From assembly GCA_012064415.1 (NCBI GenBank), contig SSNU01000036.1, forward strand, positions 71,509 to 135,508: a stretch of DNA of 64,000 bases. Direction: 5' to 3'. The translations under genes were made by a program, and so were the position numbers. Positions 1 through 12,515 of the stretch are shown one piece after another. The DNA is from Gyrodactylus bullatarudis (Eukaryota > Platyhelminthes > Monogenea > Gyrodactylidea > Gyrodactylidae). Position 1 is the stretch's first letter. Every line of letters begins with the position of its first letter. Under the pieces are notes generated by a model. That model ran no database searches. It was given only the letters and a program-made list of their open reading frames with translations, and was not told where the DNA came from.

Positions 1-611
1 CTGTAAAACCAAGAAATATTTCAAAAACTTGAGGAATATGAGTACATTGGAGACTACAAACATCTTAGAAACATTTCTTGGGTTGAAGATAAATTCTAAA
101 TTACATGTGATCAATTTCTAATTTTTCGAAAGCAAATATTATTGATTATATGTTTATACAAGTAGAATTTGTACTTGATAAATCATCATTGGAAATTACA
201 TTAAATAATGACCAAGAGTGATTGATACTTGTCTCACATTCAACGTGCTAAGTAAATTCCCCTATTGCCTATCCATACTTGCTTTGGAAAAATGGGAATA
301 GAAATCAGACAATATTTTTTACATCAGCAAGTAAACTTTTCTAATCATATTTTAGACTTTTAGCAAGTCTACTTTATAACTAAATAGAAATCTTAATCTA
401 TTTTACTATAACTGCATTCATTTTTACTTATTATTTCTAACTCGGGAAATTTCCCGATCATTAGAAGCTAGATTTATTATGATTTGGGCCTGAATTTTTA
501 CATGATCTAGGGATTATCGGTCACTGAATTAAGCTATGGACCTTAGAGATAAATTAGAGGGGGCAACTGTTCTCTAATTTAACCGATTAAGTTAATCATT
601 CATTTACTATT

Positions 612-820
612 TACTAGGCTAGGGTCAAAAATATTTTTTTCTCCGAACAACTCACGAGAGTACTTACTTTTCTGATAGAATATAGTACTCAGATCACGTT
701 TTGCATATTTTTAAAGCGCTAAAGTCATCTTCCATTATGTTATTGCCCATTTCTCCCACAATATCCCACGGACATGGTAAAACAACAAAATTTACCATGA
801 AGGCCCTCTTAACGATAACT
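612..820. repeat. Dispersed repeat, inverted relative to 31090-31294
   Basis: About 200 bp here reappear in reverse complement at 31090-31294. Both copies share the end 'tcggaggaaaaaaa' (reverse complement of 'tttttttctccga' here), the 'ctcgtgagttgttcgga' block, and a block around 'ccgtgggatattgtggg'. Divergence is moderate, with small indels. No coding potential is visible. It looks like an old non-autonomous element. Confidence 0.7.
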
Positions 821-3800
821 TATCAATGATAACATGTCTTAGATTATGAACTTTCAGAATTAATTCTAGAAGACTTTTTCAATTTTAAATGTTATGATTT
901 AATAGTAAAGAGGGTTTTTGTGCTCAGAAAATATCTTAAAAATAAATAGAGTTATTTTTCTATTCCTTTTCCAAAGACGTATCATTTAGAAGAACACTGA
1001 AAGGCTAGATGAAAATCGAATATATTTCTTTTAAAGGGCAAATCTTTTGCATTCTTCTTCCTTGTGGAAACTTTGAAAAATCAATTGTGAACTTGGCTTA
1101 TCTTTCTACTATTCCTGGAGATACTTAAAATCCTTCAATAGATGTAATTAATTAAGGAAACAAAAACGGTTTATTCAATACAGTTAGAAACCTTTTACTC
1201 TCAATATATAAAAGCTGCCCTGATAAAAGTTTCTCATTGAAAAGGAAAAACGTCAGCATGAATTATCGATAACATGTAAGTTTTCTCTCAATACTTAACT
1301 ACGAACTAGTAAACCTGATTCTTATCTGAAATTCAATCATAATCACTTTGCTTACCTTTATCATTTGAAGAAAGAAAATCTGAAAAAAAATTTTCGGCGC
1401 CAAATCGAATTCTTAAAAATACTTTTTTTCAGATTTTTTTTTCAATTTATAAAAGTTGGTAAAGGGATTAGGATATCAGCGAAAAGAATCGGGCTAGTAC
1501 TTTTCAACTTTTAGACGTCGAATCCAAAATACCAGATTTACTGGTTTTAGCAAGAAATTTTAGCCGATAATAATCATTAAACTCTTGAAAGATCAGCCAT
1601 TTTTTGCGGGTTTTTAGATGATCACGCTATTCCTAGCAATAAAAATCGTCAAGGTATCGAAATTAAAGTCATTTTTTTTGTCATTTTCAAATCAATAAAA
1701 AAATTTTCAGCACAAAAAGTAAAAATTTTGCGCAAACTTAAAATTGCCCATATTTTTCAATGGTAAGATTGAAAATTTGGTAGATTTTAAACCTTCCCTA
1801 TCTAATTTTTTTGTATTCAAATCGAATAAAAACAGTCACTTGCAATTTAAAGAGTTGACTAATAAATTTGTTAGAATGAAGGTCTTCCTTTCTTTTCCTA
1901 ACATTATCGCATTAGAGAATAAATCACGTGTCCTCTTTCAAGAATTTGATACTTTTAACCGTTTTTGAAAACAAAATTTCATTCAGCAAGATTAATAACC
2001 CTCCTTTGATCTGTAGGCAAAATCACGGAAATTTGACGCATTTACTTTGACTGTGTGTATAAAGAATAAATCATTCTTGTAAATGATTATTATTTTTTTC
2101 AAAGATATTATTATCCGAATGCTTTATGCACTGTATTCTCTATCTAGTAGTTCAGAGATTTATTCATAACATATGAATTTTTCTACAAAGTACAAACAAC
2201 CTCAAAGATGTTCTTTATAAAACCTGATTTTTCTTGAATCTTTACTGGTAGAATAAATTTTTATTTATTCACTTACATCAATACGTAAATATTCTTGTAA
2301 AAATGAAAAAATACTCCAAAGATTTTTAAAAATTTCGGAAAAATGGAATACTCAAAATTTCTTCTAAAAAATTATCTGGTTTATTGAATAAAGGAAGAAG
2401 ATGATGCCATTTATTTCATAAATAAGGCCTTTATTTCGGGCATACTCATCAGTGTTATACATGCCATATTAGTACGAATTTGCAAAGATAAATAGTAAAC
2501 AGTCATTGGTTCAATTTGAACCGTTCAAACTTATTACAGTCGTGGTTGGTTCTCTAGACATCTCATAGAACAAGATTTATCTGTTTTAAATATTAATTGA
2601 AAGAATTGGCTGATTAGTAACTTGGGGGCAAAGGAATAGCAAAAATGTAAGGATTAAGAACTTTACCTGCGAAAATATCTTATATATCAAGTTTTCTTGA
2701 ATAAGTGTTTGGGAAATCATTTTCTATAAGATTTTCTTATTATTGCAACTTTTTTTCAGGCAGTAATTTTTCATTTTGCCAAAATTCAGCTTCGAATTGC
2801 CGAATAAATGTGAAATCATTGAATTCGTGTAGAGAAGTTCAACGTTCCTAATTGCAATAAATTTTCTCAAAAAAGCTCTTTCTGAGAATTTAAAAAACTT
2901 GTCTAGTTCCAAATTTTACAGCGGATTCAGATTTTCGTTTCCAAAAAAATTCGTATTCAATTTATTCATGAACTTTAGAAAAATTAATATTTCGATCACA
3001 TTTTTGTCTGAGAATTTGTTAAGAATCAAAATATAATTCGTTATGTTTAGTTGAAATATCTTTATCTGGCCTTTAAAGTCTTAAAATTAACGAATTTTTG
3101 ATCATTTTTGGATTCATTTTGATTTCCTGCCTTAAATAATGTCTAATGGTAAAATCTGATTAGATTCTTGAAATCCTTATGAAAGGTTTATGAATTTCGA
3201 CTCTTGATACGTCTTATTTTCTTATATCCATGAGTTTCGCAGTGCACTGGCTAATAGATACATTGAAATTCTATCTAATATCATATCCAAAAAAACAGAA
3301 TTACAGCCCTAGGAATCAGTGATTACGTTCCTATTTGTATTAGGGAACAGTAAAATTAATTTTTTTGCATATTTCATATTCTTAAGCTTGAGGTTTATTT
3401 TGAATCATACAAAATTCATAAAGCAAAATCATGATCCGATCACGTTACTTTCTTTTATCGCTTTGCTAAAAATTTTGGCAATTAAAAGTTATAATTTTTT
3501 TTCAATTTTCTTTTGTCTAATAGCATTCGAAAGAAGAAGTATAAAACTTTTGGATCCATTGTTTTTTGATTCCAAACAAACTCGATCACAAGATTTTCAA
3601 AGATAAGCTTATTTTTGCGAATTATACTTGATATTTATTCCGACAAGTTTATCCATGATTTAATACACAGAAAATACAAAAAATCAATTAGCTACATATA
3701 TTGAAACATGAGCTCATATCCTTGATGATTGTTACGTTCACACAACCTAGAACAAACTCTTAGAATTAAGACAAGTTTCAGAATTTCTTATTTGAATTTA

Positions 3801-4927
3801 AATCTATTCTTCTGATTGTTAATACAAGATATTTTTTCCCGAACAACTTTTTGGGCGATTTGCTTATTTAGACGCTTTTCATAATTTATTAGTCATAATT
3901 TATGACTCATAAAGCTCAAGAACGTGAATTTTATCAATTATTGTAATAAAATCCATTCAAATTTTGTATATCAGAAAAAAATTAAAAACATATTTAATTC
4001 AAGAGGATTTTTTTCTCAAAAAATAATTCTCTGTCGAATAAGAAAATTGCCAAAAAAATATATATATGAATAGTATTAAAACGTTGCAAGTAAGACTTTG
4101 TAAGTAATTAGATCTTATGTTAAATAGAGTTCATCTTTTCAAGAATTGATTTTTTTCGTTACGTATTATTCAATGTGTGTCTCTTGACCATCTTCTGATA
4201 CAATTCGTCTCACTTTTATGGCCCGTTTGGATTTGAGATATTTTTCACTTTTAGTAAAAACAGATTTCACTCTAGTGTGCCGTCATTCCTCCCAACTGAG
4301 CATTTTTCTACAATAACTCTATACTAAATTTTCTTTAAGTATAACTCTATTTAAAACACTCATGTATGAAGAAATGAATGAAGAAATTTTTCTTTATCTG
4401 AGGTCAATATTTTTTCTAACACTAATAACTCCATATAAAGTGTAGTTATTATTTTTATATATTTAGAAAAGAAAAAAAAAATTATATTGAACACTTTACC
4501 AAGTATGCTGTACAAAACTGAGGAAAAATCAATATGGTTAATTTCTTGTTTCTCTGCACACTTGTTTTCAAAATGGGATCCTTTCAAAGTTTTCACTTTA
4601 TAGAAGGCTATGTATGTATAACATCATTTTCTCTCTTTATATTCAAATGGTAAACAATAATTATTTGATTTATAAATTTGCTTGAGGACATCTTATTTTA
4701 AAACTTAATCAACGCGTCTAAAAATTAGTGAAAAATCTTGCTAGTTGAGAATTGCATTTTTGGTTTTGGGATCACTTTATCCAGTTATGAAACTATCGAA
4801 TTTTAAACTATCGAAACACTAGAAAGTGTTTATAGAGACAGAATTCATCGATCATGGATTAGAATATTTTTATTTATTAAGATTGATAAAATTAAAAAAA
4901 ATAAATATTCATACACCTAATTAATAT

Positions 4928-5672
4928 GAAGATGGGAATGTATGCTTTTTACAAAATTCTTAATTTTTTCATCGAGAAATCGAATTTAATCAAGAATTTT
5001 TGGAATCTAGATCGTAGGTTCCACTTTCAGGATATGAAGAAATAAAATTTGAAAAGAATCAAATTTTAAGAAATTCGTGGCATATTTCAAATCTAGCGAT
5101 GGCGCCGAATTCCCATTTTTTTCAACTTTGAGTTGATAATTTTTGTTGATTTAAAAGTGAGAGAGTTATCAAAAGTTTATTGTTAGGATCAAGATTAGTC
5201 AAAGATATCAAATATACTGATTCCGATTTTGAGAATCCGCCCCTCTTCTTGTGAAAAAAAAGAATTTTGATTTTTTGAACATTTTCACTACTTGAAAATC
5301 GATGAAATTTTGATGATTCAAGATCCCTGGAGATTGGCGAGTCCATTGAAATTTTTATAGTCATAATCGGTCTCTTTGACTAATCGTGATCCTAACAATA
5401 AACTTTTGATAACTCTCTCACTTTTAAATCAACAAAAGTTATCAACTCAAAGTTGAAAAAAATGGGAATTCGGCGCCATCGCTAGATTTGAAATATTTGA
5501 TATATGATATGAAAAATATATACGAATTTCTTAAAATTTGATTCTTTTCAAATTTTATTTCTTCATATCCTGAAAGTGGAACCTACGATCTAGATTCCAA
5601 AAATTCTTGATTAAATTCGGTTTCTCGATGAAAAAATTAAGAATTTTGTAAAAAGCATACATTTCCATCTTC
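4928..5672. repeat. Foldback element, family F, copy 1
   Basis: A long imperfect palindrome. The left arm begins 'gaagatgggaatgtatgc' and the right arm ends with its near complement 'gcatacatttccatcttc'. The arms are about 290 bp and pair almost fully, around an unpaired centre near 5215-5370. The same arm sequence ('...gggaat..tatg.ttttac', 'ttttggaatc', 'ttcaactttgag', 'gtgagagagt.atcaaaa') recurs in many other copies in this window, so this is a dispersed foldback MITE-like family. No transposase is present. The ORF at 5122-5364 lies inside it and is not a gene. Confidence 0.85.
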
Positions 5673-6158
5673 AGAGCTAAGCGTTTTCTACTATAAAATT
5701 ATGCTTTCTAGTTTGATCTAAAAAACACAATATTTCGAGCAGAAATGAAAATTCTGGAAATTGTGCCAAGATTTTTCAACGAAATTTTACAACTAGAAAT
5801 TTTAATTTTTGTTTGATAAAGAGAGTACTGATCCGATTCCAAATTTAATTTAAATTTTCTTAAGTTTTGACTGAAAAAAAATATGGAGAAAATCCAGATC
5901 GAACGTGAAAATGAAAATAACTAGAATTTTTAAGAAATAAAAATTGATTTTCGCAAAAGTTTTAAGATTGACTCATTAATAACTTTTATTATGAAACCGA
6001 TTATTATTATTTGGGAAACCGAACCATTTGTATTTTGTGATCCTCACGAAGGAAAATAATCTAAAAGTTTTTCTTTTACTGAGAGTTTCTCTTAACCTCT
6101 ATGGCCGAATACAAATTGTTTTTCTGATGTTGATGACCAATTTCAGGATTTCACTGCT

Positions 6159-6379
6159 TAACCCTTTCGGTGCCGAGACTATTTCACAATTTTTATAAAA
6201 ACCAAAATTTAGCTATGAGAATACCAAGTTATTTGTCCAAAAATATTACTAATGCAAGTTAACATTGTGGGCTTCAATTTAAACTTTAATTGATCCAGAA
6301 ACCTATCAAACTGGTAGAGTTATGAAGGTTCAAAAAATTGGTAAATAGACATATATGTCCATCGGCATCGAAAGGGTAA
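6159..6379. repeat. Small inverted-repeat element, family G
   Basis: The element is about 220 bp. The left end 'ttaaccctttcggtgccga' is mirrored at the right end by 'tcggcatcgaaagggtaa'. Its interior ('gactatttcacaattttt', 'cttcaatttaaactttaatt', 'gatccagaaac') matches 27883-28034, where the right end is lost. There is no coding potential. It fits a MITE with terminal inverted repeats of about 19 bp; the superfamily is unclear. Confidence 0.7.
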
Positions 6380-7204
6380 AAATGGCTAGATTATTTTTTC
6401 TTTCAAAAAATTATTGGCTCATTTCATTTTTTGATTCAAAAGATATTTGTGTTCCTGTCTATCCAGAGAAAAATATTGCGTTTTTTCTTAAAATTGTTAG
6501 TAAATTCTCATCAGTGTGTCAACCTTAGTTGTGAGAGGTAGCAGGTTTCTTTTGACATATTCGGGCGTTTCTTCCAATAGCATTTTTCTTGGCGAAAGGC
6601 CTTGTATTTCTCTGAGGAAAAATCAATTGTCTATCTGCTTATTTTATTCAGTATGTGAGACTTTGAATGTCTGGAAATATTTTGAATTTCCTATCATCAA
6701 TCTGTTCTCTTTCTCGTTTGTCTTTTAGAAAAGAGAGAGTTATGTCTGAATGATTTTTCTTAACGATTGCTTGCAGAAAAACACTTGCCAACATTCATTT
6801 CCTCTTTAAAATACTGTACAGATTTACGAAGATGAAAAAATGACTGTAGTCTAAATTTCTAAATTGCTTTAAAGAAATTTTGATCAATCCAAGAATCTGA
6901 TTCAGTACCCTTAGATATTTCTAATAATGTATAAAATCTAGTTACCTAAAACCTAACTATTTAATTTTAGATTTGGGTAATACAATACTCCATGCCTTAA
7001 TCAAAAAATTGATGTTTTAACCGAGGAAACACATTTCAGAAAATCAAAATGAAAAATTTTTATGTTCTGATCTACAAAAATCCTTAAAATCATCAAAATT
7101 TACCAAATTTCCTAGGACTTTCTTTCAACATGTGAAAAAGACTCAATTCTTGGTATATTTTTAATTAAAATGTTGCAAAAAGTATTTAAAAACTTTATTT
7201 TGTC

Positions 7205-7640
7205 CTTTCTCGTAGTAAAATTCATTGAAAAATTCTTCGCGTGTGTTCAAAAATTGTTTTTTTCTAATCGAGATTTTTTATACCAGAACAAACTCGAAAA
7301 CGTATGATTTTATAGCAAAAACTGCTTAGTTTTTGATCATCTCCAAAATGAGATTAAGGCTGGAGGAGTTGGAGGTGAAATTTGTGGCTTCGCATCTTAT
7401 ATTGGACAGGTAACTTTCTCAAGCCATTATTCTCTTTTAAAGAAACTAAAAATGAATAATTAACAACTTTACTGAAAGAAGAACTAATATTTTTTCGACT
7501 TTCTCAGTTACAATATTTCATTGACAAGTTATGAAAATTTAAATATGACTCGTTTTTGAAAATTTTCAAGAAAATATAAAGAACGTTTTTTTGAAAATCC
7601 ACTTTAAGGATATAAAAGAGAGAAACTTTTAACGATAAAA
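7205..7640. repeat. Dispersed composite repeat
   Basis: The first part (7205-7360) matches 54535-54680, sharing 'gtagtaaaattcattgaaaa', 'gacaaactcg.aaacgtatg' and 'aaaatgagattaaggct'. The second part (7405-7640) matches 39216-39410, sharing 'actttctcaagccat', 'ctgaaag.agaact' and 'aaaatataaa.gaacgtttt'. The two other copies therefore carry complementary pieces of one longer element, of which this is the most complete copy in the window. No transposase is visible. Confidence 0.6.
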
Positions 7641-8529
7641 TATACCTTGATTTCAGCTTTTGAGATAGATAAAATAGATAGAATCTTAAAATGGTCAATT
7701 TTTTGGACTGAAATCTTCTAAACTAAAAGTTGGCTCAAGAAAAAAATTGTTTTAACTTTGATTAAATTCTTTAACATTTGAAAAAATACATGCCTCATTA
7801 ATCTTCTCATCTGGTAGTATCAAGTGGAGTACATTCAAAAAGACATAATGTTGAGTCTATACAATGTAGACGATGATGTAACTTTTATCAATTGAGAGAC
7901 GACAATAAAAAACCTCATCGTTATTAGACTGGGTCCTTCCATTATGTTTTTATTAATTTTATTTAGATATGCATAATTATAATTTCAATTGGAGATGTTA
8001 AATTTTCAAATTCGCACCCCCATGTTTCAATGAATTTTACTACGAGAAATGATCATTTTTGAACTATCGGAATTACCTTGTTTTGGGGCTGATCTTTTTT
8101 GCTTGCTTTTTATCTCAAATTGTGGGATGATTTTATAAATATCGAATTTTCATACTTGACTACCCCCGCCAACCTTCGCAAATCGGCAAGCATACAAATT
8201 TTCTATGCGAGCTCGATAGACAAACAAACAAGATTCTCGAAAAAAATGGGGGATCAGTAGAATTGAAAAGAGAAATGACAATAGAAATGAGAAATGGATC
8301 AGGGAAGTTGGGGGGGGAGTGATGACACAGTTTTAGTTGTCTGTAGGATAAATTGAGATATTTGTACTTTTAAGTAATAAATTATTATGAATTCAGTGAT
8401 AATTCTCAAATGTCTATCTTTTTGTTCTCATCAGTCGAAAAAAACTTGAGAATCTCTTGAGATTGTCTTTAAAGTAAATGAAAAACTTTAATCACACGTC
8501 ATTAGAGGGGTTTTTTTTACAAAGTTCGT

Positions 8530-8692
8530 TTAACCCTTCATGTCCCAAATTGTATTTTTTCGTCACCCTAATTAGAAAATTTGTTCCTAATCTGAATTCA
8601 TTTTTGAAAGCCGACTTATCATTTCGAAGGTAGAAGAGGTAAAAACTGACATTTTTCAGGTCTAAACCTAGTTATCTTCTAAACTATGAGAG
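8530..8692. repeat. Dispersed repeat, family H
   Basis: This block resembles 22577-22712 in the same orientation ('cccttcatgtccc.aatt', 'attagaaaattt', 'tttgaaagccga.ttat') and 45823-45915 in inverted orientation. The left end again has the 'ttaaccctt' signature, as in family G, so the two families may share terminal sequences. It is non-coding. Confidence 0.55.
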
Positions 8693-8852
8693 ATATCGAG
8701 CAGGCAATATTTGATATCTACAGCTATCGTTTTACGATAGGAAATTAGAAAACGTTCTAAATTTTATTTTTTCAGTATTTTGAGAACATTTTTATAAAAT
8801 CACCCTTATTAAGTGACTTTGGTTAATATCAGTAAAAAGCTATCTCTATATA

Positions 8853-9213
8853 TGAAGATGGGAATTTATGATTTTTAAAATCGAATTTGATCAAGATTTT
8901 TTGGAATATAGATCATAGGTTTCACTTTCAGGATCTGTAGAAAAAAAAGCAAATTTTAAGAAGGTTATGAAATTTAGCAATGGCTCCAAATTCCCGTTTT
9001 TTGAGTTCATAATTTTTGTTGATTAAAAAGTGAGAGAGTGATCAAAAGTTCATTTTTAAGATCACGATTAGTCAAAGAAATCAATTATGCTGATTCATAT
9101 TTTGAAAATCCGCCCATCTTTGTGTGAAAATCGAATTTTTATTTTTGAACATTTTCATTTACTTGAAAAAAATTATGATTTTGTAAAAATCATAAATTTC
9201 CGTCTTCATATTA
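8853..9213. repeat. Foldback element, family F, short copy
   Basis: A palindrome of about 360 bp, opening 'atgaagatgggaatttatga' and closing 'tcataaatttccgtcttcat'. Its left arm aligns with the left arm of copy 1 ('ttttggaat.tagatcatagg', 'gtgagagagtgatcaaaa'). The right arm is shortened, so it looks like an internally deleted copy. It is non-coding. Confidence 0.8.
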
Positions 9214-10900
9214 ATTATCTTTATTACTTTGTAGCTTAATAAATTTCCTTACTAATGAAGTATTCCAAGAAAGAAAATAGAAATTTCCCGTGTCTCATTA
9301 GAGTTTTTGAACCACTATCAATTTTACTAGAAATTATTTTTTTTTCAGGAAAATTGCCAGAAATATTTCACAGAGTATAAACAATGGGGTTGAAACCAAG
9401 CCTGGTAAGTTTTCTTTTGAAATTTATATACCAAATTTTTGAATATTAAAAGATATTTCTCGCTCTGTAAACGAAATGGGAAATCGTACATGAGAATTAT
9501 AGACCAATAGGAAATTATTCTTGAGTTTATCAGATAATCTTCAGACCGAGTAACAAGTTTATCTAAAAGTCAGTTAAACTTGATTAAAAGAAACATAAAA
9601 AATTATAACCTCTAAATAAGGTTCACTTGGGACTTGGCATTAGATGGATGACTTCTTCTAGTGGGTACACTCTAATCTATGTGAGCCTTTGATTGACTTT
9701 TAGGAGAATCAATACTTTGGAGATGTTTAATAGATTTTTCGTAGGTATATGAGTAAATGTGAAGATTAGGTGTCATCTGGTCTTGAAATGCAAATCAATC
9801 ATTCAAGTAGACTATCTCACTTTTTTTTCTTTGGAATTACACATTTATTAAATTGGGACAAGCCATCATAAAATGATTACAAAATAGAGCGAGTCAAAGA
9901 TGAGAGTTTTGATCTCATAATAGTAGTTAAATCTCACTATTTATTAATGTATTGCTAATATATTCTACCCAAGTAAGTTGAGAGCGGTTGAATAGTCAAT
10001 TTTAGATCTATTATGAGTGATTAATAATCACTGAGATTTGAGATCATTATCTTAATTAAGATTGTCAAATTCATGGAGTGAAATTTTTTTAGGATCCACT
10101 CTCATACTACAAGATCACTCGACCAATCATATTTAAAGCAGTGATTTCAAGTAAAAAATTTCGATTTCTTTTCTATTTTTTGATACTCCCTAAACTTAAT
10201 GCTACTTTTTTTATTTTTCAGCAATGACAGAAATGTAAGACCAGATCGTGCATAAATTTTCCAAAGGATTTCCGAACATGTTACAAAAAAAGAAAATTAT
10301 TCAATTGAATTTTAGTTACTGAAATTTGTTAACTTATTAATGATCGAGATTATTCTAAAAAGATTATAAATCAGTTTTAATACTATCCAATCATCATCAT
10401 GTAAATAAATAAAATTGACAACTTCCATTTGACTAATTATGATCAAAGAGTATGTATTACATACTACTATGAAATGTGTAAAAGATTTACTAGAAATTGC
10501 TCCAAATTGTTTCAATATTGCATTTCTTATTATAACTGAAAAGCATAACCAAAAAGTTTTATTTATTCTAGGGATCTTGTTTTGTCAAAATGCCAGAAAA
10601 TTAATCCAGTTAATAATTAAATTAACTTATTATATGATTTTTGTAATAAAATTCTTTAAAATTAAATTAATTTATAATTTATTTGTTTAAGGCCTGAAAA
10701 AAGAACTGAAAATTTGAACCTATCATTGAATGATCTGTTTTTATGAATAAAAAGTTTTTAACCGTTAGAAATTGTTCATTTTTCGAGTTCAAATTTGAAT
10801 AAACGGGTCAGTATTAGTTTTAACAAGCAAAACATGATTCGCAGTTGTTTTACAAGTGGCGTTATTTCGAAAACGTAAATAACAGATTTTTTATCTAAAA

Positions 10901-12376
10901 ATGCATTATCGATACTCACCTGTTACTAATAAAGATGCCATCACAAGTGGAAAATATTATGATCCCAATAAAACGCTAAAACGCGTACTATTGGTACTTT
11001 TTGTTCTATTCGTTGTCACGACCATTGCGTCAAGTGTGACGTTTTTCTATCATGCCTCTTCTAGTGTTATAAACATAAGCAAAGATGACTCTTTAATAAG
11101 ATATCGTTTTTGTCCTGCGTGTTTTGGATCTTCTAAATGTAGTAACTTCTTAGCTGGTAATGTCAATACAAGAAACTCAGAGCAGGAAATCATGGATAAC
11201 TTTGTATCTGAAATCGAAGTTGGGCAAGGAACATTCAAAGAGCAGTACTATCTGGTCAATTACAACTATAAAAATATGTCAGCAGTGGCTGAAACTGTTT
11301 GCAAAAGACAAATAGATTATCTATCAATTGACTCAGGAGAAAAACGCAAAAAGTTCATGTGTGAATCTCCTCGGCTTGGTATTTGGAGTTGGTTGCCAAA
11401 ATTCGAAAAAGACAAGGAGCTTGACAGATCCTTCTTCTCGCTAGAATTTCAAAATAATCAGCAGAATCAACAATTTATTCATGCCCCCTTTGCACCACTA
11501 GTTCGTTGTCCATCAGAGCGTTTATTTAATCGACTCAAAAAATCGTAGGTTATCTAAAATAAATATTTTTTTCAGATTCCTCGAGCGAACAACTTATGGA
11601 GCAAAGACGAGAATGCTTCGCTTTGATGAGCTCATGTTTACATATACATTGGCTATGAATCCGACAAACTTTTTAATTTATTTTTTCAGCGATAAAGAAA
11701 GGTTAAAGAAATCCTTCCCAGAATATCATGGAGCTTGTGGACAATTTTTTCTTTACAAGAATATCGGCAAGCCTTTGGTACATTATCTTGGTTCATCTTA
11801 CGATTCTCGAAGGACAATTGTAAGGAAATTGTTGGAGCTTCCTAGCAAACTAGAAAATATCCACGCCGAAAATGAAGATAGCTCTGATGGATTCACACTA
11901 TATTTAGGTGATTCTGATTTTGAGAAGATTTTCTTTTCTGAAGAAGACAATTCAATTAAGCTGGTAGATTTGAAGTACAGCATGTTGGTTGATAGTTTAC
12001 ATGTAATTTTCTGACTTTTAAAAAGCAATATTCATCTAATGAGTAATCAAATTTAAAGTTGCAGAAATATTCATCAAAAGAATTTTATTCGTTTGGAAAG
12101 AACGCTACAGAATATGCCAAGAATCAATCTGATGTTAATAATGGAATATCTTATCAAATGTCAAGACCTCCATCCATATCAGAAGAACATGCAGAAATTC
12201 TATGTGAAACTAAAAAGACTGATCATAACGAATGGTTTGTTTGTAACATGATTTTAAAGAATCAGGATATAATCAGAGATTTTCCCTCAAATGTTAGAGA
12301 TAAAATTCAGCTTTGTAGAGACGGAAGCTTCAAGAGACAAACAATCAAAGGAATAGTCGGCATATTAAATATGTGA
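10901..12376 (+). CDS. DIPK2-like secretory-pathway pseudokinase (FAM69/DIPK family)
   Basis: Three exons: 10901-11544, 11576-12002 and 12059-12376, giving 462 aa (vertebrate DIPK2A is about 430). The N-terminus is short and basic, followed by a single hydrophobic segment (residues about 28-50), so a type II ER/Golgi anchor or uncleaved signal is likely. Immediately after comes CPACFGSSKC (71-80), the hallmark of this family. Later family blocks are visible: VRCPSERLFNRL, NPTNFLIYFF, FPEYHGACGQ, and near the C-terminus EILCETKKTDHNEWFVC. Both introns (31 and 56 nt) preserve frame with GT/AG ends. Where the family has SFDNF..G and VDAEN-like blocks, this protein reads SDFEKIFF and VDLKYSMLVD, so kinase-like residues appear degenerate. 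A polyadenylation signal AATAAA lies near 12432. Its stop is only 139 bp before the SAMM50 start. The exact paralogue (2A or 2B) cannot be settled. Confidence 0.85.
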
Positions 12377-12515
12377 AACAAGTTTATGTAGCGTAATTCG
12401 TATCTTCCTCGATTTATCTGTACATCACTAGAATAAACAAAATATTATTTTTCATAAATATTTCTTGGGATTTGTCAATGATTTGAAAACAACATCTTGC
12501 GGAAATATCATTCTT

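Larger units (their letters stand above)
1..10900. other. Gene-poor AT-rich region with dispersed repeats
   Basis: I see no supportable gene here. The open frames are short (at most 95 codons), very rich in F, I, K and N, and show no domain. The stretch does hold several elements annotated separately: a dispersed repeat at 612-820, palindromic foldbacks at 4928-5672 and 8853-9213, a small inverted-repeat element at 6159-6379, a dispersed repeat at 7205-7640 and another at 8530-8692. The remaining sequence looks like ordinary AT-rich intergenic DNA. Exons shorter than about 50 bp could have been missed. Confidence 0.6.

Noticed and set aside
7346..7405. Exon-like sequence ending in a good donor (..ggacag/gtaac), with 9350-9403 as a possible next exon
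   Set aside because: The first part is explained by the repeat shared with 54535-54680, the joined frame ends after a few codons, and no family match appears.
10312..10690. Overlapping plus and minus ORFs before the DIPK2-like gene
   Set aside because: Both are extremely AT-rich, overlap each other, and have no domain or upstream signal.
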